From: Chryseobacterium geocarposphaerae
GTDB taxonomy: Bacteria > Bacteroidota > Bacteroidia > Flavobacteriales > Weeksellaceae
NCBI RefSeq assembly: GCF_002797535.1
Contig: NZ_PGFD01000003.1
Span: 186,001 to 250,000, forward strand
Direction: 5' to 3'
Length of the DNA: 64,000 nt
A program made the translations under genes and the position numbers. The notes below the pieces were generated by a model that saw only the letters and a list, made by a program, of their open reading frames with translations, was not told where the DNA came from and ran no database searches. Within the stretch, counting starts at the first letter, position 1; each line of letters begins with the position of its first letter. Below, one piece after another: positions 8,245 through 16,723 of this stretch.

Positions 8245-9192
8245 ATGAAAGCAGTTATTTTAAAAGAGGCAGGAAGTGTGGAAAACCTGCAATTTGCAGA
8301 AGTGGAAAAGCCAGTTTTACAAAACGATGAAGTGTTGGTAAAAGTAGCGTCTGTCAGCATCAATCCTGTAGATGTTAAAGCGAGGTCTTATGACGGCGTT
8401 TTAGGTTGGATATTTGGAGAGGAACGACCTGTAATTCTGGGTTGGGATATTTCTGGAGAAGTCGTGGAAACAGGTAATGGTGTGACCGACTTTAAGATTG
8501 GGGACCAAGTATTCGGAATGGTCAATTTTTTCGGAAACGGAAAAGCCTATGCAGAATATGTCGCTTCACCGTCAAAACATTTGGCTTTGAAACCCAAAAA
8601 CACAACATATCAACAGGCAGCAGCTTCCACAATGGCGGCTTCTACCGCCTACCAGGCTTTGGTGGATGTTGCCAAAATTAAAAAAGGAGACAAAGTATTG
8701 GTTCACGGGGCTTCCGGAGGTGTCGGACACTTTGCTGTGCAGATCGCCAAGCATTTCGGAGCTTACGTCATCGGTACATCTTCTGCCAAAAACAGAGATT
8801 TTGTTTTATCGTTGGGAGCGGACCAACACATTGATTATATGACAGAAAATTTTGCCGAAAAAGTACAGGACGCCGATATTGTTTTGGACACTATTCAGGG
8901 AGAGACACTGCTTCATTCTGTTGATGCAGTCCGACCGGGTGGAATTATTGTAACACTTCCCACTCCTGAAATTTCCCAGGAAGTTAAAGAAAAAGCCGAC
9001 ATGAAACAGGTAAACATTACGTTTATGATGGTGGCTTCCAAAAAAGAAACCATTACAGCCGTTGCCCAGCTATTGGAACAAGAAGCTTTAAAACCACATA
9101 TTCACAAAACCTTTCCATTTGAAGAAATTGCAAAAGTACATTTAGAGGTTGAAACCAATCGGGTTGTAGGCAAAGTTGTTATAAATATTTAA
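8245..9192 (+). CDS. NADP-dependent quinone oxidoreductase-like (MDR family)
   Basis: The 315-residue protein is of the usual length for medium-chain zinc-independent oxidoreductases. It has the GroES-like N-terminal domain (MKAVILKEAGSVENLQFAEV, NPVDVKARS, LGWDISGEVVETG) and a Rossmann domain with VLVHGASGGVGHFAVQIAKHFGA. The zinc-binding Cys residues of alcohol dehydrogenases are absent. It probably reduces quinones or alpha,beta-unsaturated carbonyls with NADPH in the cytoplasm. It is divergent from an HxlR regulator that probably controls it, and a terminator follows. Confidence 0.92.
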   Translation: MKAVILKEAGSVENLQFAEVEKPVLQNDEVLVKVASVSINPVDVKARSYDGVLGWIFGEERPVILGWDISGEVVETGNGVTDFKIGDQVFGMVNFFGNGKAYAEYVASPSKHLALKPKNTTYQQAAASTMAASTAYQALVDVAKIKKGDKVLVHGASGGVGHFAVQIAKHFGAYVIGTSSAKNRDFVLSLGADQHIDYMTENFAEKVQDADIVLDTIQGETLLHSVDAVRPGGIIVTLPTPEISQEVKEKADMKQVNITFMMVASKKETITAVAQLLEQEALKPHIHKTFPFEEIAKVHLEVETNRVVGKVVINI

Positions 9193-9220
9193 ATACTACA
9201 AAGCAAATTATTAGAAAGCA

Positions 9221-9250
9221 AAAAGAAGATGTTTTTAGGCATCTTCTTTT
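9221..9250. terminator. bidirectional terminator between convergent genes
   Basis: Stem AAAAGAAGATG / CATCTTCTTTT, loop TTTTTAGG, with A and T tracts on either side. It serves the oxidoreductase on plus and the MBL-fold gene on minus. Confidence 0.75.
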
Positions 9251-9271
9251 AAACCATAATACGGCATCTTT

Positions 9272-9946
9272 TTAACTATACTTAGCCACAAATTGCTCGA
9301 ATTTACGATTTGTATTCCGCAAGACCGGTCCATGACCGAAACAGATAACAGAAGGATTCAATTGTGCTAACTTTTGGAGTGATTTGATGTTACACTGCTG
9401 ATCTGAGGTAAACATATTTGGCGGAAGCCGCAGGCCGGTCACTGTCGTAAGCAGATTCATATTTATCGCAGCATCTCCGATGATCAGTACTCCATCCTGC
9501 TCACGGAATAAAGAAATATGACCTGCAGAATGCCCGGGAGTCTCTATTACCCGGAAGTTTCCGATTTTATCGTTTTCAGTGATTGTCCGGTCGACTTTAT
9601 GTCCCTGACCAGCCCAATACTTTTGCTGAAGCTTGGCTATCCAATGTTGTGGAGTTGGATAATCGTTGGTCACCATACCTGTTTCGGTTCTAAAAACTTC
9701 GTTGGGATGACAGAGTAAGGGAATTGAGAGCTCAGCACATATCTGATCGCTACAGCCCTGATGATCTGCATGAGCATGCGTCAACACGTGTTGATAAACG
9801 GAAATTTTCTGTAACGCTTTCTTTATTGTGGCATATGAACTGCGTATTCCGGAATCTACCAATACACCTTCGATAATATAACAATTGATACTGTTTCGTG
9901 GCATCAGGGGAATCTGAAACACTTCGGGAGCAATTTGACGTAACAT
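9272..9946 (-). CDS. MBL-fold metallo-hydrolase
   Basis: The start at 9946 (MLRQIAPEVFQIPLMP) gives 224 residues. The ATG at 9994 is upstream of a TAnnTTTG element at 9958-9965 and is disfavoured. The metal-binding motif is HAHADHQG, an HxHxDH signature, with further ligands in ETPGHSAGHIS, IIGDAAIN and a late CFGHGPV. It is a cytoplasmic metallo-beta-lactamase-fold hydrolase of glyoxalase-II/lactonase type with unknown substrate. It lies just downstream of a Crp/Fnr regulator gene on the same strand, 53 bases away, which may regulate it. Confidence 0.9.
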   Translation of the reverse strand: MLRQIAPEVFQIPLMPRNSINCYIIEGVLVDSGIRSSYATIKKALQKISVYQHVLTHAHADHQGCSDQICAELSIPLLCHPNEVFRTETGMVTNDYPTPQHWIAKLQQKYWAGQGHKVDRTITENDKIGNFRVIETPGHSAGHISLFREQDGVLIIGDAAINMNLLTTVTGLRLPPNMFTSDQQCNIKSLQKLAQLNPSVICFGHGPVLRNTNRKFEQFVAKYS

Positions 9947-9957
9947 ATTTTTTTGTG

Positions 9958-9965
9958 CAAATCTA
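9958..9965 (-). promoter_or_regulatory. -7 element in front of the MBL-fold gene
   Basis: Reads TAGATTTG on the minus strand, a match to TAnnTTTG, 11 bases before the ATG at 9946. It implies a very short leader and supports that start. Confidence 0.5.
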
Positions 9966-9999
9966 CTTCGATGATCCGCATCAAATAAGGACATTTGTC

Positions 10000-10587
10000 C
10001 TATAATGCATTGGGTCTATGTATTTGTCCTTTCGCCCTTGTTAATGATCGCTGCGTGATGCCAAGGTACGATGCCAGATCCTGAGTTGCGCCCCGTTGAA
10101 CGAGCATGGGCTCACTAGCCAGAATATGACGGTATTTATCCACTGTTGATTTATTATTGTAATTCAGCAGATAGCTTTCTTTTTGGTTATACTCCTGTTC
10201 TATCACCGATTTTATCACTGTATTCCAGGCAGTAACCTGACCAAGCAAATGTTGATAGTCCACGTAGCTTATTGCATAGATTATGCTGTCTTCTATAGTC
10301 CTGATACTCCTCCTCGATTTTTCCTGAGCCACAAATTCCTGAAATGAAGTGACAAATTCATTTTCAAACTTGAAACAGGTTATATTTTCTTCTCCTTCTT
10401 TGTTGACAGCATATGCTTTTATAGCACCACTGGTGATAAATCCAATATGTCGACATATTTCCCCTTCACGAATAAAAAAATCGCCTTTTTTTAAGCGGAT
10501 CGGTTTGAAAAACTGCGCAGAGAAGTTGATTTCCTCAGCTGATAGTTCCCCTGTTGAAAATAGATAATTTTTAAATACATCGGTCAT
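10000..10587 (-). CDS. Crp/Fnr family transcriptional regulator
   Basis: It has 195 residues. The N-terminal barrel (about 25-115: IRLKKGDFFIREGEICRHIGFITSGAI) matches cyclic-nucleotide-binding-like sensors. The C-terminal helix-turn-helix is QDLASYLGITQRSLTRAKGQI. It has no Cys cluster for an iron-sulfur centre. The MBL-fold hydrolase gene follows directly on the same strand, an arrangement that suggests the regulator controls that enzyme. The inducing signal is unknown. It is a different protein from the 7062 Crp/Fnr gene, with only family-level resemblance. Confidence 0.88.
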   Translation of the reverse strand: MTDVFKNYLFSTGELSAEEINFSAQFFKPIRLKKGDFFIREGEICRHIGFITSGAIKAYAVNKEGEENITCFKFENEFVTSFQEFVAQEKSRRSIRTIEDSIIYAISYVDYQHLLGQVTAWNTVIKSVIEQEYNQKESYLLNYNNKSTVDKYRHILASEPMLVQRGATQDLASYLGITQRSLTRAKGQIHRPNAL

Positions 10588-10788
10588 TTCACAATCTTTT
10601 CGCTCTTTTATTTTCTTTTAATCGTCTATGGATTACAACATAAAGCACACAAATTTAAATATTGTACATTCATAAAAACCGCATCTAAATAAACAAAATA
10701 ATTTATTTTAACTTTTCAAAGAATACAATTCTATACCATTAAAAAACCACCGTAAATATACAGCGGTTTCAATTTATCATTAAATTTT

Positions 10789-11634
10789 CTATTTCAATTT
10801 ATAAGAATTTCCGTCCCAAAGATAAGTCTTTGACGCTCTTTTCTTTTTTTCACGATCTCTGTCATCTTTTTCCATTTCTTCCATTTTAAAAATAAAAGCA
10901 TTCGGAATTCCGCCTTTATCATTCGGGAAAACAAATTCTTCGCTGTGATAATATACATCAGCATCTCCAACATTCATGAGTTGAGGAAGAACAATCAGCT
11001 TTTTATCTTTAAACAAAACATATTGGTCATAACTCGGAATTCCACACGCTTCGCCGGAAACAGTCGCTTTTAAAGTCAGTTCCACGTTTTGCAATTTATG
11101 ATTGCTTTCAATATTGAATGTTCCAAAGCTCAGGCTTTCACCTGAACCCGTCTCGAAAGAAACCTCATCAATCAAAGCATTACCTTCCAACACTTTTATC
11201 GCTGCAATATTTTGTTGGATTGTTATTTCGGGAGATTGCTTGTCTTTTTTATTGACTGTTTTCGTTAAGCCAAAAAGAAAATCATAGCCGTTTTTATTTC
11301 TGTAGCCCACACAAAGATTCCCACCCCAAACATAACCTTCTGAAGTTTTATCTCCTTTTTGGTAAGATATTTTATACCAATTGGCTCTTCTTTCTCCCAA
11401 CTTCAGAATGGTTTCTTCTTTTTTAAGAATTACAATCGGCTGATTCGTCTGCAAAGAATCCAGAATCTGAGCATTGGTATTGGGAGACTGCCGGATTCTT
11501 GTCCAATCCGTGAATATTTTCTGTGTTTTATTTTCTTCAAAATGGAAAACTCCGTTGGCATATTCGTAATCTTCTTCCTGTGCGGAAAAAATCTGAATAA
11601 TGAATAAAAATAAAACAGTGAATAAGGCTTTCAT
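10789..11634 (-). CDS. exported protein with N-terminal SH3-like domain
   Basis: The start at 11634 (MKALFTVLFLFIIQIFSAQ, a signal peptide) is preferred over the ATG at 11661, which overlaps the prmA end. Residues about 35-105 have the bacterial SH3 pattern (DWTRIRQSPNTNAQILDSL ... NWYKISYQKGDKTSEGYVWGGNL). The rest (about 180 residues) is a beta-rich region with no recognised family, ending in a Lys/Arg/Glu-rich segment. It may bind cell wall or another envelope protein. It follows prmA with only 16 bases between the genes and could be cotranscribed. Confidence 0.7.
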   Translation of the reverse strand: MKALFTVLFLFIIQIFSAQEEDYEYANGVFHFEENKTQKIFTDWTRIRQSPNTNAQILDSLQTNQPIVILKKEETILKLGERRANWYKISYQKGDKTSEGYVWGGNLCVGYRNKNGYDFLFGLTKTVNKKDKQSPEITIQQNIAAIKVLEGNALIDEVSFETGSGESLSFGTFNIESNHKLQNVELTLKATVSGEACGIPSYDQYVLFKDKKLIVLPQLMNVGDADVYYHSEEFVFPNDKGGIPNAFIFKMEEMEKDDRDREKKKRASKTYLWDGNSYKLK

Positions 11635-11650
11635 ATTAATACTGGTGTGA

Positions 11651-12478
11651 TTATTTTTCAAGCAGCAAACTTACCCATTCTTCTCTTTGAAGCTGTTTTT
11701 TAAGTTCTAAGCCATTTTCTTTACAAACCTCCAGAATATCATCAACATCGAAGAAACACAATCCGGAAAGTAATAGTTTTCCTCCTTCGTTCAATACAGA
11801 AACATAAGTCGGGATATCTGAAATGAGGATATTTCTGTTGATGTTGGCCAGAATAATATCGTAATTTTCTTTTCCTAAATTTTCAGCAGTTCCTAATTCG
11901 ATATCCAGCTCTACATTATTTCTAACAGCATTTTCCTTTGAGTTTTCTACAGACCATTCGTCGATATCAATTGCTTTTGTCTCTCCGGCTCCTATTTGTT
12001 TTGCATAAATTGCCAATACGGAGGTTCCGCACCCCATATCCAATACTTTTTTACCATTGAAATCGATATCCATCATTTGCTGGATCATCAAATGGGTCGT
12101 AGGATGATGCCCCGTTCCGAAAGACATTTTGGGCTGGATAATAATTTCATGCATTCCGGGAACAGATTCATGGAACTCTGCTCTGATCAGTACTTTATCA
12201 TCAATATTGATGGGTTCAAAATTCTTTTCCCATTCTTCATTCCAATTGATATTCGGCATTTCCTGAAAAGTGTATTCTATCTTCACTTCTTCATTCTGGA
12301 AAAGCGGAAGTGCTTTCAGTTCTTCTTCATTGAATAAATCTTTCTGGATATATCCTAAAATCCCTTCCAGCTCTTCTGTGAAACTGTCGAAGCCTATCTC
12401 GATCAATTCTGCCATTAATATTTCGTTCCAGGGCTGAAGCGGAGAAATTTTGAAATCGAATTCTAAATAATTTTGCAT
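11651..12478 (-). CDS. prmA: ribosomal protein L11 methyltransferase
   Basis: The start at 12478 (MQNYLEFDFKISPLQPW) gives 275 residues. The ATG at 12496 lies inside the -7 element. The N-terminal domain recognises L11; the C-terminal Rossmann methyltransferase has GTGHHPTTHLM, the SAM motif VLDMGCGTSVLAIYA and NINRNIL, a characteristic PrmA post-motif. It trimethylates ribosomal protein L11 using SAM in the cytoplasm. Length and motifs are normal for the family. Confidence 0.95.
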   Translation of the reverse strand: MQNYLEFDFKISPLQPWNEILMAELIEIGFDSFTEELEGILGYIQKDLFNEEELKALPLFQNEEVKIEYTFQEMPNINWNEEWEKNFEPINIDDKVLIRAEFHESVPGMHEIIIQPKMSFGTGHHPTTHLMIQQMMDIDFNGKKVLDMGCGTSVLAIYAKQIGAGETKAIDIDEWSVENSKENAVRNNVELDIELGTAENLGKENYDIILANINRNILISDIPTYVSVLNEGGKLLLSGLCFFDVDDILEVCKENGLELKKQLQREEWVSLLLEK

Positions 12479-12493
12479 GTGAATAATTTGCTG

Positions 12494-12501
12494 CAAAAAT
12501 A
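12494..12501 (-). promoter_or_regulatory. -7 element of prmA
   Basis: Reads TATTTTTG on the minus strand (TAnnTTTG), 15 bases upstream of the chosen start. It overlaps the alternative ATG at 12496. Confidence 0.5.
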
Positions 12502-12588
12502 CTAATGTTATTATTGTTAAAAAAATGATGAAGTAAATTTAGCTGAAATCAGGGATTTTACGTTTTTTGAATGAATGTACCCGAATTC

Positions 12589-12655
12589 TAAGCTTTGGCT
12601 AAAGCCATATAGAACCCATGAAAATAGAAAGCAGGCTAAAGCCCGCTCCTATTGA
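12589..12655. repeat. REP-like element with two GGCTAAAGCC cores
   Basis: GGCTAAAGCC occurs at 12597-12606 and 12634-12643. The second copy is extended as GCAGGCTAAAGCCCGC, an imperfect palindrome. The element lies in the space between prmA and the SDR gene. It looks like a short interspersed palindromic repeat; the number of copies in the genome cannot be seen here. Confidence 0.5.
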
Positions 12656-12729
12656 TTTTTTAAAGGATAGAGGAAAAATTCTTCGCTGCCAATTTTAAAC
12701 CTTACACCCTGAACTTTGAACTTTAAATT

Positions 12730-13443
12730 TTATGGATTGGTAGAGAAAATAGAACCATTGGCTATTAATACTCTTCTGTTCATTTTAAGAATATCTCTTA
12801 CCCATTCTGCGAAATCTTCAGGCTGAAGCACTTTATCAGGATTTCCATCTGTAAGGCCTCCCTGGATAGACATATCAGAAGCAATTGTACTTGGTGTAAG
12901 GGTAATCACACGGATATTTTGCTTTCTCCATTCTGCCATCATCGATTGTGATAATGAAACCACCGCTGCTTTTGAAGCTGCATAAGCTGACATATTTGGG
13001 CCGCCCTTTAAACCTGCTGTAGATGCTACGTTAACGATATCTCCTTCTCCTTTTGCTTTCAGGAACGGATGAACTGCTTTTGCAGCATAATATACTCCGA
13101 AAAGATTGGTTTTAATTACCTGCTCCCAGGTTTCAGAAGGCATTTCTTCGATAGAACCGAAATCTCCGATTCCTGCGTTATTAATCAAAATATCTACTCC
13201 ACCCAATTGTTCTGCCAAAGACTCGATTCCTGATTTCACTTCAGCTTCGTTATCGACTGAAAAAACGGCATAAGCTGCATTTACCCCGATATTTTTAATT
13301 TCTTCTACCGTACTTTTAAGGTTTTCTTCATTTCTTCCTGTAATTCCTACATTCACTCCTTCATTCGCCAATGCTAGTGCTACCGCTTTTCCTAATCCTC
13401 TTCCTCCACCTGTAATGATGGCATTTTTACCGCTTATATTCAT
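12730..13443 (-). CDS. short-chain dehydrogenase/reductase (FabG-like)
   Basis: The 237-residue protein is a classical SDR. It has the cofactor motif GGGRGLG (residues 12-18), NNAG, a catalytic Ser in NVASTAGLKG and the YAASK motif with catalytic Tyr and Lys. TLTPSTIASDM follows, where FabG usually has a PG motif. It reduces a carbonyl using NAD(P)H in the cytoplasm. It is isolated from fatty-acid genes, so a dedicated FabG role is not supported; annotation as 3-oxoacyl-ACP reductase would be by similarity only. Confidence 0.9.
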   Translation of the reverse strand: MNISGKNAIITGGGRGLGKAVALALANEGVNVGITGRNEENLKSTVEEIKNIGVNAAYAVFSVDNEAEVKSGIESLAEQLGGVDILINNAGIGDFGSIEEMPSETWEQVIKTNLFGVYYAAKAVHPFLKAKGEGDIVNVASTAGLKGGPNMSAYAASKAAVVSLSQSMMAEWRKQNIRVITLTPSTIASDMSIQGGLTDGNPDKVLQPEDFAEWVRDILKMNRRVLIANGSIFSTNP

Positions 13444-13469
13444 ATTAAATAGTATTTTATTCGTGTAAG

Positions 13470-13477
13470 CAAATTTA
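13470..13477 (-). promoter_or_regulatory. -7 element of the SDR gene
   Basis: Reads TAAATTTG on the minus strand, matching TAnnTTTG, 26 bases before the start codon. Confidence 0.55.
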
Positions 13478-13530
13478 CGAAAGATGATCTGGATAATGTT
13501 GATGAAAGCCTAAATTTTATAGGAAATGAG

Positions 13531-13556
13531 ATGCTTCGACAAGCTCAGCATGACAC
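13531..13556. repeat. short interspersed palindrome-containing repeat
   Basis: The stretch ATGCTTCGACAAGCTCAGCA plus TGACAC contains nested inverted repeats (ATGCT/AGCAT and GCTT/AAGC). A very similar sequence is, from memory, common between genes in Bacteroidota genomes. Only one copy lies in the window. Confidence 0.4.
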
Positions 13557-13584
13557 TCGCAATATCATTCTGTCATTTAAAAAG

Positions 13585-13613
13585 CAAAACCGGCCCTAAA
13601 AAGGGCCGGCTTC
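13585..13613 (-). terminator. terminator of the SusCD-phosphoesterase transcript
   Basis: AACCGGCCCT-AAAA-AGGGCCGGCTT forms a GC-rich hairpin. On the minus strand it is followed by a T-rich tract. It lies about 30 bases past the phosphoesterase stop. Confidence 0.88.
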
Positions 13614-13641
13614 ATTTGAAAGTATAGTAAAAATTGAAAAA

Positions 13642-15225
13642 CTAAGGAATAAGAATTGAGTTTTGAACCTCAAATTCCTGTGATGTTGAGAACTGATTTC
13701 CATACATGTCCGTTGCTCTTACCTCAACCTTATGTTTTCCTAAAGAAAGCTTTTTAGAGAAATCTCCTGTCCAGATGTGTTTTGAGATTTCCGGATTTGA
13801 AGGTCTTCTTCCCGGGAAAATATTCTGTGTGGTATCCCATTTGAACACCGACATTACAAAATTCGGATCTAAGGTTTCATCATAATCCATCAATTCCCAC
13901 TTTTCATCGTCAATCCTGTATTCCACTTTGTCTTTTTTGCTTCCCATGAAGAAATTAGCCAAGATTTTCGCAGAAGTTTTTGACGGGTAAGGAATCACTT
14001 TCGGAACGTATAGATTAATCTGATAATCTTCCGGCTTCCCGGCTGTTTTGTATTTAACTTTATATTGATTGTCATTGAAACTGATAAAAGAATATCCTTT
14101 TGCCGTACCATCTCTCATAGTTGAGGTTGGTAATCCCAAGTCATCTGAAGTTCCTGACCACCAATCTCCACAAGTTGTTCCTACGTTGTATTCATGAAGG
14201 TCTTTTGAACCGTTCCAACCTGCTGCTTTTTCGTAAAAAAGCTGTTGTTGAATGTGCGTATGTGCTGACAAAATCAATGCATTTTGAAAAGGCGTCAAAT
14301 AATCAAATAATTTCTGACGGTCCGAGTTTCTGAAATTATCTTCGTTTTTATGCTCTAATGGAATATGGAAAGAAACCACAATCAGTTTGTTTTTATCTAC
14401 CAGCTTCAAATCGTTCTCAACGAATTTCAACTGGTCTTCACGAAATCCTCCCCAATATCCTTTTCCATCTCTAGGATCTGGATATAAGATATCATCTAAA
14501 ACAATGAAGTGAACATTTCCGTAATTGAATGAATAATTTGCAGGTCCGAAATTTGATTCAAAGGTTTCGTCAGAAAGCCTGTCTTCTTTCGCTTCATAAT
14601 TCATATCGTGGTTTCCCATCACATTATACCAAGGCAAGCCGATTTCTTTCATTACATCTGCATAAGGCTTTTGTAGGCTTAGATTATCTCCCACCAAATC
14701 TCCTAAACTGATTCCCAATACTGCATTTTTCTTAGTAGTTTTAACCTCATTTACAATGGCTCTCTTAAAATAGTCCAACTGCTTTTCGGTATAAGGCTGT
14801 GGATCTCCGAAAACCAGAATATCAAAATTTCTGCTTTCATTCTGCTTGTTTAAAGCAAAATTAATTTCTTTCGGAAGTTCTCCTGTAGGCGCAGAGCCTT
14901 TGTATTTAAAATCTGTGGGAGAACCTTTCGGTTTATACTGATAGTAATATTGAGGCAAATTATTTTCATTTACGGGTGTCATATACCCGGAAGGTTTAAT
15001 CACGAAAATCGTTTGCCCATCCTGAATTGGTAAGCTGTATCTTCCGTTTTTATCGGTTAAAACAACCTGTTCTCCATTGGAAACCGCAACATTTTCTATT
15101 CCTTTTTCTTTGTTTTCTTTCTTCTGATTCTTGTTACTGTCTTCATATACATAGCCTGAAACAGAAGCTTGTGAAAGTGCCATTGCTGAAATTAACAGGC
15201 AAGGCATTATAAGTTTTATGTTCAT
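13642..15225 (-). CDS. exported calcineurin-like metallophosphoesterase
   Basis: It has 527 residues with a signal peptide (to about residue 20). An N-terminal beta-sandwich (SGYVYEDSNKNQKKENKEKG ... NGRYSLP) precedes the metallophosphatase core: DPQPY, GDLVGD, MGNHDMNYE and SFHIPLEH, then SAHTHI. Together these give the DxH-type metal ligands (the first reads DPQ), GDxxxD, GNHD/E and late His motifs. A C-terminal beta domain (from about 395) is typical of this three-domain family. It probably hydrolyses phosphomono- or diesters in the periplasm or at the surface. It is the last gene of the SusC-SusD-phosphoesterase operon, 34 bases after SusD. Confidence 0.9.
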   Translation of the reverse strand: MNIKLIMPCLLISAMALSQASVSGYVYEDSNKNQKKENKEKGIENVAVSNGEQVVLTDKNGRYSLPIQDGQTIFVIKPSGYMTPVNENNLPQYYYQYKPKGSPTDFKYKGSAPTGELPKEINFALNKQNESRNFDILVFGDPQPYTEKQLDYFKRAIVNEVKTTKKNAVLGISLGDLVGDNLSLQKPYADVMKEIGLPWYNVMGNHDMNYEAKEDRLSDETFESNFGPANYSFNYGNVHFIVLDDILYPDPRDGKGYWGGFREDQLKFVENDLKLVDKNKLIVVSFHIPLEHKNEDNFRNSDRQKLFDYLTPFQNALILSAHTHIQQQLFYEKAAGWNGSKDLHEYNVGTTCGDWWSGTSDDLGLPTSTMRDGTAKGYSFISFNDNQYKVKYKTAGKPEDYQINLYVPKVIPYPSKTSAKILANFFMGSKKDKVEYRIDDEKWELMDYDETLDPNFVMSVFKWDTTQNIFPGRRPSNPEISKHIWTGDFSKKLSLGKHKVEVRATDMYGNQFSTSQEFEVQNSILIP

Positions 15226-15259
15226 TTTACTTTTGCTTAAAAATTGTTTTCTTGTTGAA

Positions 15260-16714
15260 TTATGGCTTATTCCACCACACTTTTACATTAATATTATCGC
15301 CTCCCATTTGCTGAACTGCAGCTTGATAGTTAGCCGTATTTAAGACTCTTGGATTAGGAGGATACATCAATCTTGAAGGTAATAATCCATTATTTAAAAG
15401 ACCTCCGTTATTTGGCAATACTGGGAAACCTGTTCTTCTTTTCTCAAACCATTGTTGCTGATCTACAAAGAATAAGGACACATATTTCTGAAGCATGATT
15501 CTCTCTAAGGTTCCGTTGTAAGCAACATTGGCATTGGCAAAATAATTGGCAGGCACTGTAGCTCCCCATTGTTCAATTGTAGCTTTCACGCCATTTTCAT
15601 AAAAGGTCTGAGCATTTCCTGAAATAATTCCTTTCAGTGCTAATTCCGAAAGAATGAACTGAAGCTCGGCGTAAGGGAGAATTAAAATATTTAAAGGAGC
15701 TTTTGCCAGATTCTGATTTAAGTTGGATGGCTGATAGGTAAAAACCGTGCCCGGATTATACCCTGACGGAGCACCTTTATAACCGATATTAGCATTAGTA
15801 GCCAGATCTTTTGCTGTAGAGAAAAACATAGCCATTCTAGGGTCGTTATTTGCTTTTAAAGTTTCTACAAAAAATTCTGAAGCCGCTCTGCTTGTAGTGA
15901 AATCCTGCGGACGGGCTATAGGAGGAAGTAGCGGTGCTACCCCAGTAATATTCAGTTTTGCCGTTTCTGCATTGCTCTGGAAAATAGGATACGTTGTAGG
16001 GTTATTAATGATCTCCTGAATTCTTGCATGGACATTCACTTCTCCATTTCTACTCAAAATCCTCGTTAACAATCTCAAAGAAAGAGAATTACAAAACTTT
16101 TTCCAATTCAGTATTCCGTTGACATCTGATTCCGCTTTATAAAAAAGATCCGTCCCTGTTAATGTTTTTGTGGTTACAAAAAGGGAATTTGCAGCTTTTA
16201 ATTCATCCAATAATTTGACATAAATATCTTTTTGACTGTCGAATTTCGGCTGGGCAATTCCTTCATCTAAGCTTGATGCTTCGAAAAATGGAACATCCCC
16301 GTATGTATCTGTAAGATTTGAATATACCCAAGCATTCAGAACCATTGCAATAGCAGTATAATTAGCATCATTATCTCTTTCTGCCGCTTTTCTCATATCC
16401 TTAATCTGCATCAGCCATTTATAGCTGTTGTTCCAGAAGCCTGCACCTGTATTTTCGGTAATGTAGTAACGGCTAAGAGAGTTTCCTTCGTTCGGAAAAC
16501 CTAATGAAACCTGCATGATATCGAAAGTAAAATCATCAGCTCTCATATAATTAATCGCCGACATATTGTACTGGATCGGAACGAGTAATTTTGAAGCTAC
16601 CGGATCACTGATTCTACTTCCATCTACATTGATCTCATCAAGATTTCTATCGCAAGACACCAGACCAAAACCGATACCTGCCAATAAAGCTATGTTTAAA
16701 AGTATTTTTTTCAT
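15260..16714 (-). CDS. SusD/RagB-like outer-membrane lipoprotein
   Basis: It has 484 residues with a lipoprotein signal peptide and lipobox (GLVSC, Cys about residue 21), followed by DRNLDEINVD. It matches the SusD-like_2 group: an alpha-helical TPR-like binding protein with conserved ADDFTFDIM, NAWVYSNLTDTYGDVPFFEA and a C-terminal WWNKP. These lids bind substrate over a SusC channel at the cell surface. The neighbouring phosphoesterase points to a phosphorylated or phosphodiester ligand and not a plain glycan; that is inference. It lies 9 bases downstream of the SusC gene. Confidence 0.93.
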   Translation of the reverse strand: MKKILLNIALLAGIGFGLVSCDRNLDEINVDGSRISDPVASKLLVPIQYNMSAINYMRADDFTFDIMQVSLGFPNEGNSLSRYYITENTGAGFWNNSYKWLMQIKDMRKAAERDNDANYTAIAMVLNAWVYSNLTDTYGDVPFFEASSLDEGIAQPKFDSQKDIYVKLLDELKAANSLFVTTKTLTGTDLFYKAESDVNGILNWKKFCNSLSLRLLTRILSRNGEVNVHARIQEIINNPTTYPIFQSNAETAKLNITGVAPLLPPIARPQDFTTSRAASEFFVETLKANNDPRMAMFFSTAKDLATNANIGYKGAPSGYNPGTVFTYQPSNLNQNLAKAPLNILILPYAELQFILSELALKGIISGNAQTFYENGVKATIEQWGATVPANYFANANVAYNGTLERIMLQKYVSLFFVDQQQWFEKRRTGFPVLPNNGGLLNNGLLPSRLMYPPNPRVLNTANYQAAVQQMGGDNINVKVWWNKP

Positions 16715-16723
16715 TTTTTAGAA

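Noticed and set aside
12597..12643. Possible CRISPR repeat pair (GGCTAAAGCC twice)
   Set aside because: Only two 10-base palindromic copies, no regular spacers and no cas gene; a REP-like element explains it better.
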